Shown here: one piece after another, positions 14,869 through 23,368 of the stretch
Layout of the letters: each line of letters opens with the position of its first letter
How positions within the stretch are numbered: position 1 is the first letter of the stretch
Virus record (IMG/VR): IMGVR_UViG_3300036857_000124
Span: 1-37,551 of that record
Origin: a virus
DNA: 37,551 bases
Reading direction: 5' to 3' (one strand)
The notes under the pieces: generated by a model
Database searches by the model: none
What the model saw: only the letters and a program-made list of their open reading frames with translations
What the model was told of the DNA's origin: nothing
Position numbers and translations under genes: made by a program

Positions 14869-15389
14869 GGCCACTCGCCCGAGTAGATTCGATCGAGGTC
14901 GCGCTGCCACCAATCGACCGGCCAGTCGAACGGCGGCCCGGAGGTGTCGAGCGTGTAGACGCGCCGGTGCCGGGGCGCCCACGGCCCGAGCGCCTCGGCG
15001 AGCTCGCCGAGCACGGTGACGACGTTGTCGAAGGTGAGCGGCGAGGCGAGCCGATAGGAGTAGCTCCCGATCGTCTCGCCGACGACCGACCCGGCCTTCG
15101 AGAGCTCGGCCCCGGCGAAGCGCGCGGCGAGCGCGAGCCCGACGGCGTGCACCGGCGGCGGTACCGGGTCGGGGATCACGTTCGGCCAGCAATAGGCCTC
15201 GATCGTGATTTGCACGAGCTCGGCGACCCGGGCCGCCTCGTCGGCCTCGAGGCCGAGCAGCGTCTCGAGCTCTTCGGGCGTGACGATCTGCCCCCACGTG
15301 TCCGCGGCCGCCGGGGCGCCCGTGGCGCCGACGCCGACGGGCGTCGCGAGCCGAGCTCGGCGATAGACGCGGTCAGAACGAGTAGACAT
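14865..15389 (-). CDS. Head-tail adaptor (gp6-like connector)
   Basis: The 174-residue protein contains the familiar adaptor pattern: a helix with [20 protein letters not shown], then [13 protein letters not shown] and later a helix [14 protein letters not shown]. This resembles HK97 gp6 / SPP1 gp15-like proteins that dock on the portal. The ATG at 15389 lies inside the end of the fibre gene, overlapping it by 17 bp. The genes after it encode the stopper and gp10-like protein, so the connector series is complete. Confidence 0.75.
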   Translation of the reverse strand: MSTRSDRVYRRARLATPVGVGATGAPAAADTWGQIVTPEELETLLGLEADEAARVAELVQITIEAYCWPNVIPDPVPPPVHAVGLALAARFAGAELSKAGSVVGETIGSYSYRLASPLTFDNVVTVLGELAEALGPWAPRHRRVYTLDTSGPPFDWPVDWWQRDLDRIYSGEWP

Positions 15390-17700
15390 AGACGCCCCCT
15401 CGCGCGCCCGCGCCGCCGCTGCCGCCGGTCGCGGTGCCGCCGCCGCCGCCCCCGCCGCCGCCGCCGCCGGGAGCGCCACCATTGCCGCCGTTTCCGGCCT
15501 GCCCCGCCGTGCTGCGACCGCCGCCGCCGCCGCCGCCCTGCCCGCCAGACGTGAAGCCGCCCGCTGCGCCCGGCGAGCCGTTGACGCCGGTTCCTGCGCC
15601 GCCTGCGCCGCCGCCGCCTGCTGACTGCCCATGCGAGCCGCCGTCGCCGCCTGCGTTCGCTTGAATCCCGCCCGAGCCGCCGCCGCATCCGCCCTTGATC
15701 GAGCCGCCGCCCGAGCCGCCTGCGCTCGCGCCGCTCGGGCTCCCTGCGCCGCCGCCGCCGCCGTTGTAGCCCTGCCCGCCCGCGCCTGCGGCCGTACCGC
15801 CGCCGCCTGCGCCGCCGCTATCGCCCGAGGGCGAGCCGCTCGCCGCCGCGCCGCCGATATTGCCGCCTGCGCCGCCCTGCCCGGTGTTCGAGACGCTCGC
15901 CCCGGCGCTCATGTTTCCGCCGCCGCCGCCGCCCCCGCGGACGGCCGCCGAGCCGCCGCGCGAGCCGCCCCCGCCGCCGTAGGCCGTGAGCCGATTCTCG
16001 GCCGACGAGAAGCTCGAGTCGCTCCCCTGTGCGCCGTCGGTCACCACTCCGGCGATGCCCGTCGGCGCGCCAACGATGACCGTCTCTTGTGCGGCAAGGT
16101 CGGCCGCCCGATACCAACGCTCGACTCGAGCGCCGCCGCCGCCGCCTGCGCCCGCGCTGTTCGCGTTCGTATTGGCGCCGCCGCCGCCGCCCCCGCCGCC
16201 GTACACGACGACGAGCACAAGCGTCGCCCCGGTCGGTTTCTGCCAACCGCTCGCGCCGGTGAAGGTGCCCGCCACCTCGAAGGTCTGCACGTTGATCGCG
16301 GCGCCAGGCGTACCGGCGTCGCCCTTGTCGCCCTTGTCGCCCTTCGGCCCCTTAAGCGTGATTCCCGAGAAGACCCATCCGGCCGCTTGCTGCTCCCATA
16401 CGTTGCCGGTCGCGCCGTCGAGGTAGAGCGTCCCGACTCGGTCGGCCGAGGGTGAGGGCTCGCCGACGCCGTAAATCCACTCGTCGCCCGGCGTACCGGC
16501 CGGGCCCGTCGTACCTTGCGAGCCCGTATCGCCCTTCGGGCCCTGCGCGCCAGGCGTCCCGGGCGCGCCCTGAGCGCCGGTATCGCCCTTCGGCCCCTGA
16601 GCTCCATCGGCGCCGGGCGGGCCCTGAGCGCCGGTATCGCCCTTCGGGCCTTGCGGTCCGGGCACGGTCGAGTCGGCGCCGGGCGGGCCCTGAGCGCCCG
16701 TTGCTCCCGCGGGGCCTTGAGCTCCGGTATCGCCCTTCGGGCCCTGCGAGCCGGTGTCGCCCTTCGGGCCTTGCGAGCCGGGCAATCCGGTCGGCCCGCG
16801 AAGATTGCCGCGAAGCGTCCACGTCGACGCGTCCGTCTTCTCGTAGAAGTCGCCGCTCGAGGCGAGGTACCAGTCATCGACGGCGCCTATCGCCGGGCTC
16901 GGTACGCCCGCGCCGGTCCACCACTTTTCGCCCGGAGTACCGGGCGCGCCGGTCGCGCCGGTATCGCCCTTCGGGCCCTGAGCTCCGGGCGCACCGGGAT
17001 CGCCCTGCGGGCCTTGAGCTCCGGTATCACCCTTCGGACCCTGCGCACCGGGATCACCTTGCGGGCCCTGAGCTCCGGTCGCGCCGGGCGTTCCGGGATT
17101 GCCCTGCGGGCCCTGAGCTCCGGTCGCGCCGGACGGCCCTGCGGGGCCCTCGACGCCCTGCGGGCCTGCCGGGCCTGCCGGGCCTTCGGGCCCTTGAATC
17201 GGACCCGCGTTGATCCATTGCGCCGATTCGGCGTCCCATATCCAGAGGTCGCCCGTCGCCTCGACGACGTAGGCGTCGCCGTCGGCCGCGCCGCTCGGGA
17301 GGTCGCCGACGGTCGGGACCTGCCCCTTGACGTTGATTCCGGTCCCGGCCGGGCCCTGCGGGCCCTGCGGGCCGGTCGGCCCTGCCGGTCCGTCCGGGCC
17401 GGGCGGCCCCTGAGCTCCGGGCGCGCCGTCGGCACCATTCGCGCCCGGCGGCCCCGGATCGCCCTCGGGACCGGAAGGCCCTTGCGCGCCGGGCGGGCCC
17501 GCTGCTCCGGGCGGCCCGGGCACGGTCGAGTCGGCGCCGGGCGGGCCCGGCGGCCCCGGCGGTCCCGCGTTCGTTGCGAGGATCGTGAGCGTGAGCTCTT
17601 CGCTGAGCTCAGTGAGAATGTCGGGGCCGTCGAGGTCGACGTCGACCATGACGTCGCCGATGAGCTCGACGTCGACGGTTGCCTCGGGCGCCGGGCTCAC
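15373..17700 (-). CDS. Collagen-like and polyglycine-rich fibre protein
   Basis: The 775-residue protein has a short N-terminal anchor (about 1-45), then long Gly-X-Y collagen-like blocks (about 46-490). Three small beta modules interrupt them, each with a Trp-containing pattern such as [17 protein letters not shown]. Then comes a short beta domain ([18 protein letters not shown]) and a very glycine-rich region of some 240 residues that ends in GGVYVYSF. The repeats predict a trimeric fibre with a polyglycine tip, as in adhesins of some phages. It is placed inside the head module, not in the tail genes. The GTG start overlaps the BppU-like gene by GTGA. Confidence 0.85.
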   Translation of the reverse strand: MSPAPEATVDVELIGDVMVDVDLDGPDILTELSEELTLTILATNAGPPGPPGPPGADSTVPGPPGAAGPPGAQGPSGPEGDPGPPGANGADGAPGAQGPPGPDGPAGPTGPQGPQGPAGTGINVKGQVPTVGDLPSGAADGDAYVVEATGDLWIWDAESAQWINAGPIQGPEGPAGPAGPQGVEGPAGPSGATGAQGPQGNPGTPGATGAQGPQGDPGAQGPKGDTGAQGPQGDPGAPGAQGPKGDTGATGAPGTPGEKWWTGAGVPSPAIGAVDDWYLASSGDFYEKTDASTWTLRGNLRGPTGLPGSQGPKGDTGSQGPKGDTGAQGPAGATGAQGPPGADSTVPGPQGPKGDTGAQGPPGADGAQGPKGDTGAQGAPGTPGAQGPKGDTGSQGTTGPAGTPGDEWIYGVGEPSPSADRVGTLYLDGATGNVWEQQAAGWVFSGITLKGPKGDKGDKGDAGTPGAAINVQTFEVAGTFTGASGWQKPTGATLVLVVVYGGGGGGGGANTNANSAGAGGGGGARVERWYRAADLAAQETVIVGAPTGIAGVVTDGAQGSDSSFSSAENRLTAYGGGGGSRGGSAAVRGGGGGGGNMSAGASVSNTGQGGAGGNIGGAAASGSPSGDSGGAGGGGTAAGAGGQGYNGGGGGAGSPSGASAGGSGGGSIKGGCGGGSGGIQANAGGDGGSHGQSAGGGGAGGAGTGVNGSPGAAGGFTSGGQGGGGGGGRSTAGQAGNGGNGGAPGGGGGGGGGGGTATGGSGGAGARGGVYVYSF

Positions 17701-18074
17701 GGGGCCCTCGTGACGTCGAGCGTGCACGTGACGGCGCCCTGCACGAGCGTTACCGGCTCGCTCCCCTCGGGCGTCCACTGGACGTCATAGACGCCCTTGA
17801 AGGCCTCGCCGGTGCCGTTGACGAGGGCCGCCGTCTGTGCGCCGGTGAGGTGCAAGACGACGACGCCCGAGGCCGCTTCGGCCGCGTCGACAGTGAAGTC
17901 GACGAGCGGCGCGGCGTCGGGCCGAGCGTGCCGGATTTGCGCCGTGACGGCGCCGGTGAGGTCGAGCGGCGCGGGCGGGCTCTCGGTGTTCCGCACGGTG
18001 ATCCGCAAGGCCGCGCCGTCGCCCGCGTACAGGGCGAGGTCGACCTGCTGCGGGACGAGCGAGAGCGTCGCCAC
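17697..18074 (-). CDS. BppU N-domain-like structural protein
   Basis: The 125-residue protein is like the N-terminal domain of phage baseplate upper proteins: [30 protein letters not shown] and a late VYDVQW strand. In siphophages this fold anchors receptor-binding fibres. It directly precedes the collagen-like fibre gene with which it overlaps by GTGA, so it is probably the fibre's base or mount. The position after the capsid gene suggests attachment to the head. Confidence 0.7.
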   Translation of the reverse strand: MATLSLVPQQVDLALYAGDGAALRITVRNTESPPAPLDLTGAVTAQIRHARPDAAPLVDFTVDAAEAASGVVVLHLTGAQTAALVNGTGEAFKGVYDVQWTPEGSEPVTLVQGAVTCTLDVTRAP

Positions 18075-18086
18075 GCGCCTACCGTC

Positions 18087-18263
18087 CTATTCGCCCGAGC
18101 TCTCGCTCGGGGTCGTGCCCGTCGCCTTCGAGCTCGAGCTCGAGCCCTTCGGCTTCGCCTTCGCCTTCGGCTTCCGCGGCGTCGGCGTCTTCGAGGCCTG
18201 CTCGAGCTCGCCCTTCCTGCGGCGAGCGGCGAGCGACCGGCGTGCCGCGTGCGACCTCGGCAT
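18087..18263 (-). CDS. Small lysine- and arginine-rich protein after the capsid gene
   Basis: The 58-residue product (beginning MPRSHAARRS) has an Arg-rich N-terminus, a Lys/Pro tract and a Ser/Thr-rich tail. Third codon positions are about 94% G or C, far more than in the competing overlapping frame at 18079-18285. The ATG lies 2 bp after the capsid stop. The composition suggests a nucleic-acid-binding or disordered capsid-associated protein, which is inference. Confidence 0.55.
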   Translation of the reverse strand: MPRSHAARRSLAARRRKGELEQASKTPTPRKPKAKAKPKGSSSSSKATGTTPSESSGE

Positions 18264-18265
18264 CG

Positions 18266-19135
18266 CTACGGCGTCCAGTCGACATTCGCGAAGGCGTCCG
18301 AGGTGCCGCTGCCGTCGGCCTTGAGCGGCGAGCCGATCGCCGCGCCGAGGCGCATGTAGCAGCGCATCGCGACGAGGTCCTCTTGGAACGCGTTCGCGAT
18401 GATTTCGCCCGCGGCGTCCTGCAAGATCGCCGAGTCGGACGTCTCGAAGCGAATGTCCTGCCGAAGCCCGATCACGAGCTTCGTCCAGTCGCCGACGATC
18501 GCGTCGCCCTTGCTCGAGTCCCACACGGTCGAGACTTCGACCGGCAGGCCGTAGAGCGTCTGCGCGGGCGGCGCTTCGGGCGTGACCATGAGAGCGCGGT
18601 ACTCCTGCCGGAGCGCCGTGCCGATCGCGGTGCCCGAGGCGATCCCGTTCGGGATGAGGCCCTCGGCCTCGACCGCGGCCATGCCCTTGTCGATCGCGTC
18701 GAGGGCGTCGGTGCCGGTGATGACGGTCCCGCCGCTGACGCCGTTCGGCGGGAAGCTCGGCGGCTCGCCGTTGCCGAAGAGCAGGGCGTCGTCGATCACC
18801 TGCGCCATTGCCGAGCTCACGAGCGGCCGGACCTGGTCCCACACGGGGAAGCCCGCGTCGTCGACGAAGGCGCTCGGAATCGCTAGCGCGCAGGCGAGCT
18901 CTTCCGGGACGATCTGCTGCGACGACCACTCGATTTTCGTCGCGGGCTTCTGACCGCCGAAGCGCGGATTTACCCATCCGGCGGCGGGCAGAGCCGAGAC
19001 GACGGGGAACTGCTCGAGCCCCTGCGGCATTCGGATAACGGTGCCGAGCGCCATTGCGACGCTCTCGACCGTTACCGCGTTGAGAAGCTGATCCGAGACG
19101 GCCTGCGGAATCAGACTGTCGTAATCCGTTGCCAA
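18266..19135 (-). CDS. Major capsid protein (HK97 fold)
   Basis: The 289-residue protein matches HK97-type capsid subunits without a long N-terminal delta domain: MATDYDSLIPQAVSDQLL, then a helix MALGTVIRMPQG, the P-domain stretch AMAQVIDDALLFGNGEPP and the C-terminal ANAFQEDLVAMRCYMRLGA. The best start is a TTG at 19135, because it alone lies at good distance (about 10 bp) from AGGGAGGT. It is preceded by a 139-bp leader with two hairpins. Capsids of this type assemble with the scaffold protein encoded upstream. Confidence 0.92.
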   Translation of the reverse strand: MATDYDSLIPQAVSDQLLNAVTVESVAMALGTVIRMPQGLEQFPVVSALPAAGWVNPRFGGQKPATKIEWSSQQIVPEELACALAIPSAFVDDAGFPVWDQVRPLVSSAMAQVIDDALLFGNGEPPSFPPNGVSGGTVITGTDALDAIDKGMAAVEAEGLIPNGIASGTAIGTALRQEYRALMVTPEAPPAQTLYGLPVEVSTVWDSSKGDAIVGDWTKLVIGLRQDIRFETSDSAILQDAAGEIIANAFQEDLVAMRCYMRLGAAIGSPLKADGSGTSDAFANVDWTP

Positions 19136-19274
19136 AGCTGGACACCTCCCTTAGTGACTTCTCGGGTTAGGCGTCCGAGCTCCCGGCTCGGATGAGGCGA
19201 CAGTCGTACTCGTCGCGGCGGGCTCCCGGCCCGCTGAGGCCTGTCGCGAGGTTAGCGCGTCGAGCGGCAGGCGT
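19136..19274 (-). promoter_or_regulatory. Structured leader of the capsid gene
   Basis: The 139-bp gap holds two hairpins: CCGAGC / GCTCGG at 19175-19191 and GCGGGC / GCCCGC at 19218-19234. Each has a 6-bp perfect stem and the same 5-nt loop (TCCCG on the plus strand, CGGGA in the mRNA). A ribosome-binding sequence AGGGAGGT lies near 19146. Such a leader may set the high expression of the capsid protein, by RNA stability, processing or a ligand. Confidence 0.6.
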
Positions 19275-20132
19275 CTAGCCGAGGTCGTGCCAGTCCTGCG
19301 GCGTGAGCCCGATCGCGTAGACCGAGTCGCGCTTCGGGACGTAGTAGCCCTCGGCCTTGTAGCTCGCGACCGACTTGTAGGTCGCGCCCTCGCTCGAGCT
19401 CCCGTAGCAGCCGATCGCGTTGCCGCCGACGCCCGCGCCGTCGTCGCCGTAGTCGGGCACCTGCCAGGGCCAGACGTTCCGGTAGAGCTCGAAGGCGAGC
19501 AGCACCTCGCCGGTTCCGATCCGGTCGCATTGATCGGAGCGGAGCGCGGCGAATTGCCCGATCATCCGCCGGGCGCCGCCCGCGTAGGCGTTGTCGAACT
19601 CGGGCGCGGTTTCGCATTGCCCCCACGCGGGCCCGTCGAGGCCGAGCTCGTCGACCATCGCCTCGGCGACGTCGTAGCCGGTGCCTTCGCCCTCGACGTA
19701 GCCGGAGGGAATCCGGCAGTCGCACCATGCCTCGACGCGGCCGAAGTGAGCGCGAAGCTGCGCGATCGTGTCGGGCGAGTAGAAGTCGCGATAGCCGAGG
19801 TCGGCCGTGCATACCGGGACGAGCCACGAGGGCCCCTCGAGCGCGTCGAGGGGCGACTGCGCGAGGAAGGCTCGCGCCTGCGCGCTCGAGACGTTGACGC
19901 CGGGCGGTCGGTAGTCGTCGTCGTCGGCGGCGTCGTGATCGGCGAAGGTGATCGAGAGCGCCCGCTCGAGCTTGTCGTAGGCGCCCCACTGGTCGAGCGG
20001 GATCGTGAGCGTGCCGATCGACGGCCACTTGCCGTCGGCGCCCTTCCTGAGCTTCGTCCCGCCAGGGTCGAGGTTCCGCCAGCGGTTCGCCGCGGCGGTT
20101 GCGCCGTGCTGAGGCCCGATCGTCGTCGCCAC
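19275..20132 (-). CDS. Unknown protein with TIM-barrel-like hydrolase features
   Basis: The 285-residue protein lies between the scaffold and the capsid genes. The middle (about 95-240) shows alternating strands and helices with conserved-looking patches: PVCTADLGYRDF, AHFGRVEAWCDCRIPSG, GPAWGQCETAPEFDNAYAGG and GEVLLAFELYRNVWP. The acidic and aromatic residues in them could form a glycosidase-like site. No family is identified, and a fold assignment is tentative. The GTG start at 20132 shares TAGTG with the scaffold stop, which shows coupling to structural genes. Function unknown. Confidence 0.65.
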   Translation of the reverse strand: MATTIGPQHGATAAANRWRNLDPGGTKLRKGADGKWPSIGTLTIPLDQWGAYDKLERALSITFADHDAADDDDYRPPGVNVSSAQARAFLAQSPLDALEGPSWLVPVCTADLGYRDFYSPDTIAQLRAHFGRVEAWCDCRIPSGYVEGEGTGYDVAEAMVDELGLDGPAWGQCETAPEFDNAYAGGARRMIGQFAALRSDQCDRIGTGEVLLAFELYRNVWPWQVPDYGDDGAGVGGNAIGCYGSSSEGATYKSVASYKAEGYYVPKRDSVYAIGLTPQDWHDLG

Positions 20133-20734
20133 TATGACCGCCCCCTTCGCGCCGCCTTCCTGAGCCACGCCGAGCCGTCGACGTCGGTGTCTTTCGTTCC
20201 GCCCGGCTTCGTCCGGGCGCCTTGCGACTGGACGCCGACCTTCCGGCCTGCGCCGTTGTCGCTCACGCCGAGGTAGGGCTTCTCGTCGACGAGCCGGTCG
20301 ATCCGCTTGTCGAGCTCGCGGTCGTCCTCGTCGAGCTCGAGCAGGCCCTCGAGGTCGAGGTAGCGGACGGCGTCGTCGGGGTCCTGCAACTTGCCTGCGG
20401 CGGCGGCGAGCACCTGCGCCTCGAGCAGCCTGCGGCCGTGCTCGGCGGCGGCGGCGGCGCGGCCGCGCTGCTCGGCCTCGGCGAGCTCGCGCTCTTTCTC
20501 GCTGAGCCCTTCCGTCTTCGCACGCTCGAGGTCCTGCTCGGCCTTGCGGAGCTTGCGCCGGTGCTCGACGTTTTCGCGGCGTAGCTGCTCGATCGTCCGC
20601 TTCGCCCCTTCCGGGTCGGTGCGGATGAGCTCGAGCTCGTCGTCGCGGTCGTCGTCTTGGCGGTCGTCGCCGCGGTCGTCCTGCCGGTCGTCGTCGTGCT
20701 GATCGTCGTCGTGCTGCCGGTCGTCGTCGGCCAT
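20132..20734 (-). CDS. Scaffolding protein
   Basis: The 200-residue protein precedes the capsid region and has the long coiled coil of phage scaffolds: about residues 35-100 with QLRRENVEHRRKLRKAEQDL and EKERELAEAEQ, then an Asp/Leu-rich helix and a basic C-terminus (AWLRKAARRGRS) that probably binds the capsid subunit. The first 32 residues are a striking Asp/Arg/Gln/His tract (for example QHDDDQHDDDRQDD), absent from most scaffolds. The ATG at 20734 is preceded by AAGGGGGGCAGC. Confidence 0.85.
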   Translation of the reverse strand: MADDDRQHDDDQHDDDRQDDRGDDRQDDDRDDELELIRTDPEGAKRTIEQLRRENVEHRRKLRKAEQDLERAKTEGLSEKERELAEAEQRGRAAAAAEHGRRLLEAQVLAAAAGKLQDPDDAVRYLDLEGLLELDEDDRELDKRIDRLVDEKPYLGVSDNGAGRKVGVQSQGARTKPGGTKDTDVDGSAWLRKAARRGRS

Positions 20735-20744
20735 GCTGCCCCCC

Positions 20745-21392
20745 TTAGAACGGGATATCGGAATCGTCGAAGGTCCGCTCGGGCGGGCCCTCGAGGTCGG
20801 GCTCGACGCCGCACTTGTCGCCGTCGTGAAACGGGACCGCGTCGGCGTCGTCGTAGACGTTGTCGGCGATCGTTTGGCACCAATCGCACGCGTCGCCGCC
20901 GGGCGCCTTCCGCCACCCGCCGACCTCGAGCCCCGAGGCCTTCGCGCCCTCGTCGACGCCGACCCGCATCGCCGCTTGAAGGTCGGCCGCCGATAGCTGC
21001 CCGGCGTAGCTTGCCGCCGTTCGGAGCGCGGCCGGTTGCGACTCGCCCTCGGCGACGAGGTGCCGGGCTCGAAGCACGGGCGCGACGACCGAGCGCGTAT
21101 CGGGCCCAACGAGCACGCCGGATTTCCGAAGCGCGCCCTCAACGTCGAGCGGCCGCCGGGCCCGTCGCCGTCCGGCGAGCACCTCGGCGTAGGCGGCGGC
21201 GGTATCGGCCGAGACGCGCTGACCGCCCGCGACCGCCGGGTAGGCCGAGTCGACGTAACGCACGAGCTCGTCTTCGCCGAGGTCGCGCATCGTCACGAGC
21301 AAGGCCTCGAGGCGCGTGTCGACGAGCCGAGCGATCACGGCCTGCCGTTGTCGGTGCCGCTCGTCGACGATCGCACGGTGCACGGCCGCCAT
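20745..21392 (-). CDS. MuF-like minor head protein (VG15 type)
   Basis: The 215-residue protein follows the portal, as MuF-like proteins do in SPP1-type phages. Its helical N-terminal half (1-130) is followed by a typical ending: ACDWCQTIADNVYDDADAVPFHDGDKCGVEPD, here cited as short pieces CDWC, VPFH and DKC, the usual Cys/His cluster. MuF proteins enter the capsid and help DNA delivery or carry effector domains; no effector domain is visible here. The ATG shares TAATG with the portal stop. Confidence 0.8.
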   Translation of the reverse strand: MAAVHRAIVDERHRQRQAVIARLVDTRLEALLVTMRDLGEDELVRYVDSAYPAVAGGQRVSADTAAAYAEVLAGRRRARRPLDVEGALRKSGVLVGPDTRSVVAPVLRARHLVAEGESQPAALRTAASYAGQLSAADLQAAMRVGVDEGAKASGLEVGGWRKAPGGDACDWCQTIADNVYDDADAVPFHDGDKCGVEPDLEGPPERTFDDSDIPF

Positions 21393-22813
21393 TAGGCGGT
21401 CGGCGTCGGCGTCGGCTGAGCCGCGAGCGCCGCTGCCGCGGCGGCCGCCTCGCGCATTGCCTGCGCGTCGGCCTGCACGCGCATCCGGGCGATCGCCTGC
21501 GGCGAGAAGCCGAGGAAGGTCCAGACGGCCTCGGTCGGAACGCCGACCGACTGCAACTTGGTCGCGGCGTCGGCGACGACCGCGGGATTCCGACGCTCGG
21601 GCGTGTGCCAGAGGATTTCGAGGCCGAGGTCGTCGGCGAGCTCGGCGTCGTTCGCGGCCCGGCTCGCGATCCTTACGACCTGCTGCCACGACTCGCCGAA
21701 GCTGAGCATCCGGTCGAGGCACTTCGTGACGAGGCCCGTCTCGCTCGTGATGAGCGACTCGGCACTCGGCGGATTGGCGAGGTCGGACTGCACGAAGTAG
21801 TAGCTCGGGACGCGACTGATCGCGGCGAGCTCGGCGATTTCGTCGTCGATCGCGCGGAGGTACTGCCCGATATCGGTCGTCGGGAAGGTGCCGAAGCGCG
21901 TCTCGGGGTCCTCGCTCGCCCATATCCGGTAGGGCCCGGAGCGGAAGGGGTTGATTTCGTTCCCGGCCTCGTCGCGGTCGACCTTGATCCCGGTAACCCA
22001 CTTTTGCGCGAAGGTGACGGTATAGGTGCCGATGAGCTTCGCGAGCTCGAGCTCTTGAATCCGCTCCATGATCGGCACGATTTCGTCGAGCTCCGAGAGC
22101 CCCCACGACGCGGTAGTCGGCCGGTTCTCGAAGGGCACGATCGGCACGGCGCCGAGCTCGTTTGGCAGGGCGATCGGCTCGTCGCTCCACGGTGCCCGGG
22201 CGCCGTCGACGAGCGGTGAGCGGAGCGGGTCGCGATAGGCGGCTTCCCACGTGACGATCGACCGGGGCGTGTAGAGCTCGGCGAGCCAGGCGCCGTCGCC
22301 GGTCGGGAGCACCTTGAGCGCGGCGTCGACGACGCGCCGGTCGCCCGCGACCGCGAGGTGCGCGACCTCGAGGCACGTTTCGGGCGTGATCCGCACGGCC
22401 TCGCCCGAGCCGGAAACGCTGACGTAGCCGGTGCCGGTGATGAGCGACTCGGTGTGTACGTCGCGCTGGTCGGCGTCCATGCGCGAGTCGACGAATCGCT
22501 GCCACGCCCGAGCGTCGGCCGCTTCGCCTGCGGTCGAGCGGACGCCCTGCACGGCGAGCCGCTCGGTGATCGTGTCGACGACGAGCCGGGCCCACGCGCC
22601 GCGGCTCATCTGACGGAGGCGCTCGAAAGCGGGCTTGTAGTCGGCCGCGGGCGGCATATCGGGCGGCGGCTGCCTGCACCGATACCAGTCGTAGAACTCT
22701 TCGGCCGACTCGCGCTGACGGCGTAGCTTGTCGAGCAGTCGGTCCCGAAGGCGTTCGAGCGCGTCGAGCTCGTCGACCGCCCCGACCACCTGCTCGAGCT
22801 CGACCGCGCTCAT
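21392..22813 (-). CDS. Portal protein (SPP1 gp6-like)
   Basis: The 473-residue protein has the features of the SPP1 gp6-like portal family: an N-terminal helix with RLRDRLLDKLRRQRESAEEF, AYKP-like stretch ADYKPAFERLRQMSRG, GTGYVSVS near residue 130, the clip region around 215-300 with LDEIVPIMERIQELELAKL, and the helix with DEIAELAAISRVPSYYFV. Twelve copies should form the ring through which DNA is packaged. The ATG is at 22813. Its C-terminal Ala/Gln/Thr-Pro tail is likely flexible. Confidence 0.9.
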   Translation of the reverse strand: MSAVELEQVVGAVDELDALERLRDRLLDKLRRQRESAEEFYDWYRCRQPPPDMPPAADYKPAFERLRQMSRGAWARLVVDTITERLAVQGVRSTAGEAADARAWQRFVDSRMDADQRDVHTESLITGTGYVSVSGSGEAVRITPETCLEVAHLAVAGDRRVVDAALKVLPTGDGAWLAELYTPRSIVTWEAAYRDPLRSPLVDGARAPWSDEPIALPNELGAVPIVPFENRPTTASWGLSELDEIVPIMERIQELELAKLIGTYTVTFAQKWVTGIKVDRDEAGNEINPFRSGPYRIWASEDPETRFGTFPTTDIGQYLRAIDDEIAELAAISRVPSYYFVQSDLANPPSAESLITSETGLVTKCLDRMLSFGESWQQVVRIASRAANDAELADDLGLEILWHTPERRNPAVVADAATKLQSVGVPTEAVWTFLGFSPQAIARMRVQADAQAMREAAAAAAALAAQPTPTPTA

Positions 22814-22868
22814 CCCTCGCCCGAGTGTACGAGAAGCGATGCAAAACCGCTAGAGCGTGATTACACGA

Positions 22869-22890
22869 CGGGCCCGCCGAAGCGGGCCCG
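22869..22890 (-). terminator. GC-rich hairpin between winged-helix and portal genes
   Basis: A perfect 9-bp stem (CGGGCCCGC / GCGGGCCCG, 22869-22877 with 22882-22890) has loop CGAA, which on the minus strand is the stable UUCG tetraloop. The downstream leftward sequence has only a short TTTT stretch about 22 bp away. It may terminate, attenuate or process the leftward transcript between packaging and head genes. Confidence 0.55.
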
Positions 22891-22923
22891 CCGTGAGACG
22901 CGCGTCCTGTCCCGGCCTTGAGC

Positions 22924-23364
22924 TTAGCGCCGACGGCGACCGTTGCGCCGGTAGGCGACAGAATTCGGCGCCGTGCCGTAGACGAATTCCCGTCGTAAGA
23001 GCGTTGCCGTGAGCGCGTCGCCGTGCCGGTAGCGGCTCGTGACGTGAGCCATGACGTCGACGAGCTCTTCGTCGGGCACCTCGGCGAGCCGGTCGACGGT
23101 CGAGGCCTTGACGTCGGACTCGACGATTCGCTCGCCGCCCCTCGAGAGGCGCCAGAGTCGGCGCTCGTGGTCGTAGTCGAAGAATCCGAAGCGGCGCATC
23201 CACGACGAGCGGATCGCGACCGCCTGCACGTCGTCGGCCATGCCGAGCGCCTCGGCGAGCTCCTTCGAGGTGACGCCCTGCGCGCCGCCCTCGTCGGCGA
23301 CCTTGTGCATGAGGTCGACGTCGCGGAAGTCATAGAGCGTTAGGTGACGGCTGCCACTCTCCAT
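22924..23364 (-). CDS. Winged helix-turn-helix protein
   Basis: The 146-residue protein has a MarR-like winged-helix pattern in residues 8-85 (KVADEGGAQGVTSKELAEAL, then IRSSWMRRFGFFDYDHERRLW as the recognition helix and wing). The C-terminal helix contains DEELVDVMAHVTSRYRHG. It lies between the large terminase and the portal. It may bind phage DNA in packaging or control late expression; neither is shown. The ATG is at 23364. Confidence 0.7.
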   Translation of the reverse strand: MESGSRHLTLYDFRDVDLMHKVADEGGAQGVTSKELAEALGMADDVQAVAIRSSWMRRFGFFDYDHERRLWRLSRGGERIVESDVKASTVDRLAEVPDEELVDVMAHVTSRYRHGDALTATLLRREFVYGTAPNSVAYRRNGRRRR

Positions 23365-23368
23365 GACG

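Noticed and set aside
15900-17600. Regular repeats resembling a CRISPR array
   Set aside because: They are 9-18-bp Gly-X-Y coding repeats without constant repeats and unique spacers.
15434-17790. Long plus-strand frames opposite the fibre gene (Pro/Ala- and Arg-rich)
   Set aside because: They are antisense shadows of Gly-X-Y and polyglycine coding, with no ribosome-binding sites.
18079-18285. Glu/Ala-rich 68-codon frame after the capsid gene
   Set aside because: It overlaps the capsid stop and has much poorer third-position GC than the Lys-rich frame at 18087-18263; it is that gene's shadow.
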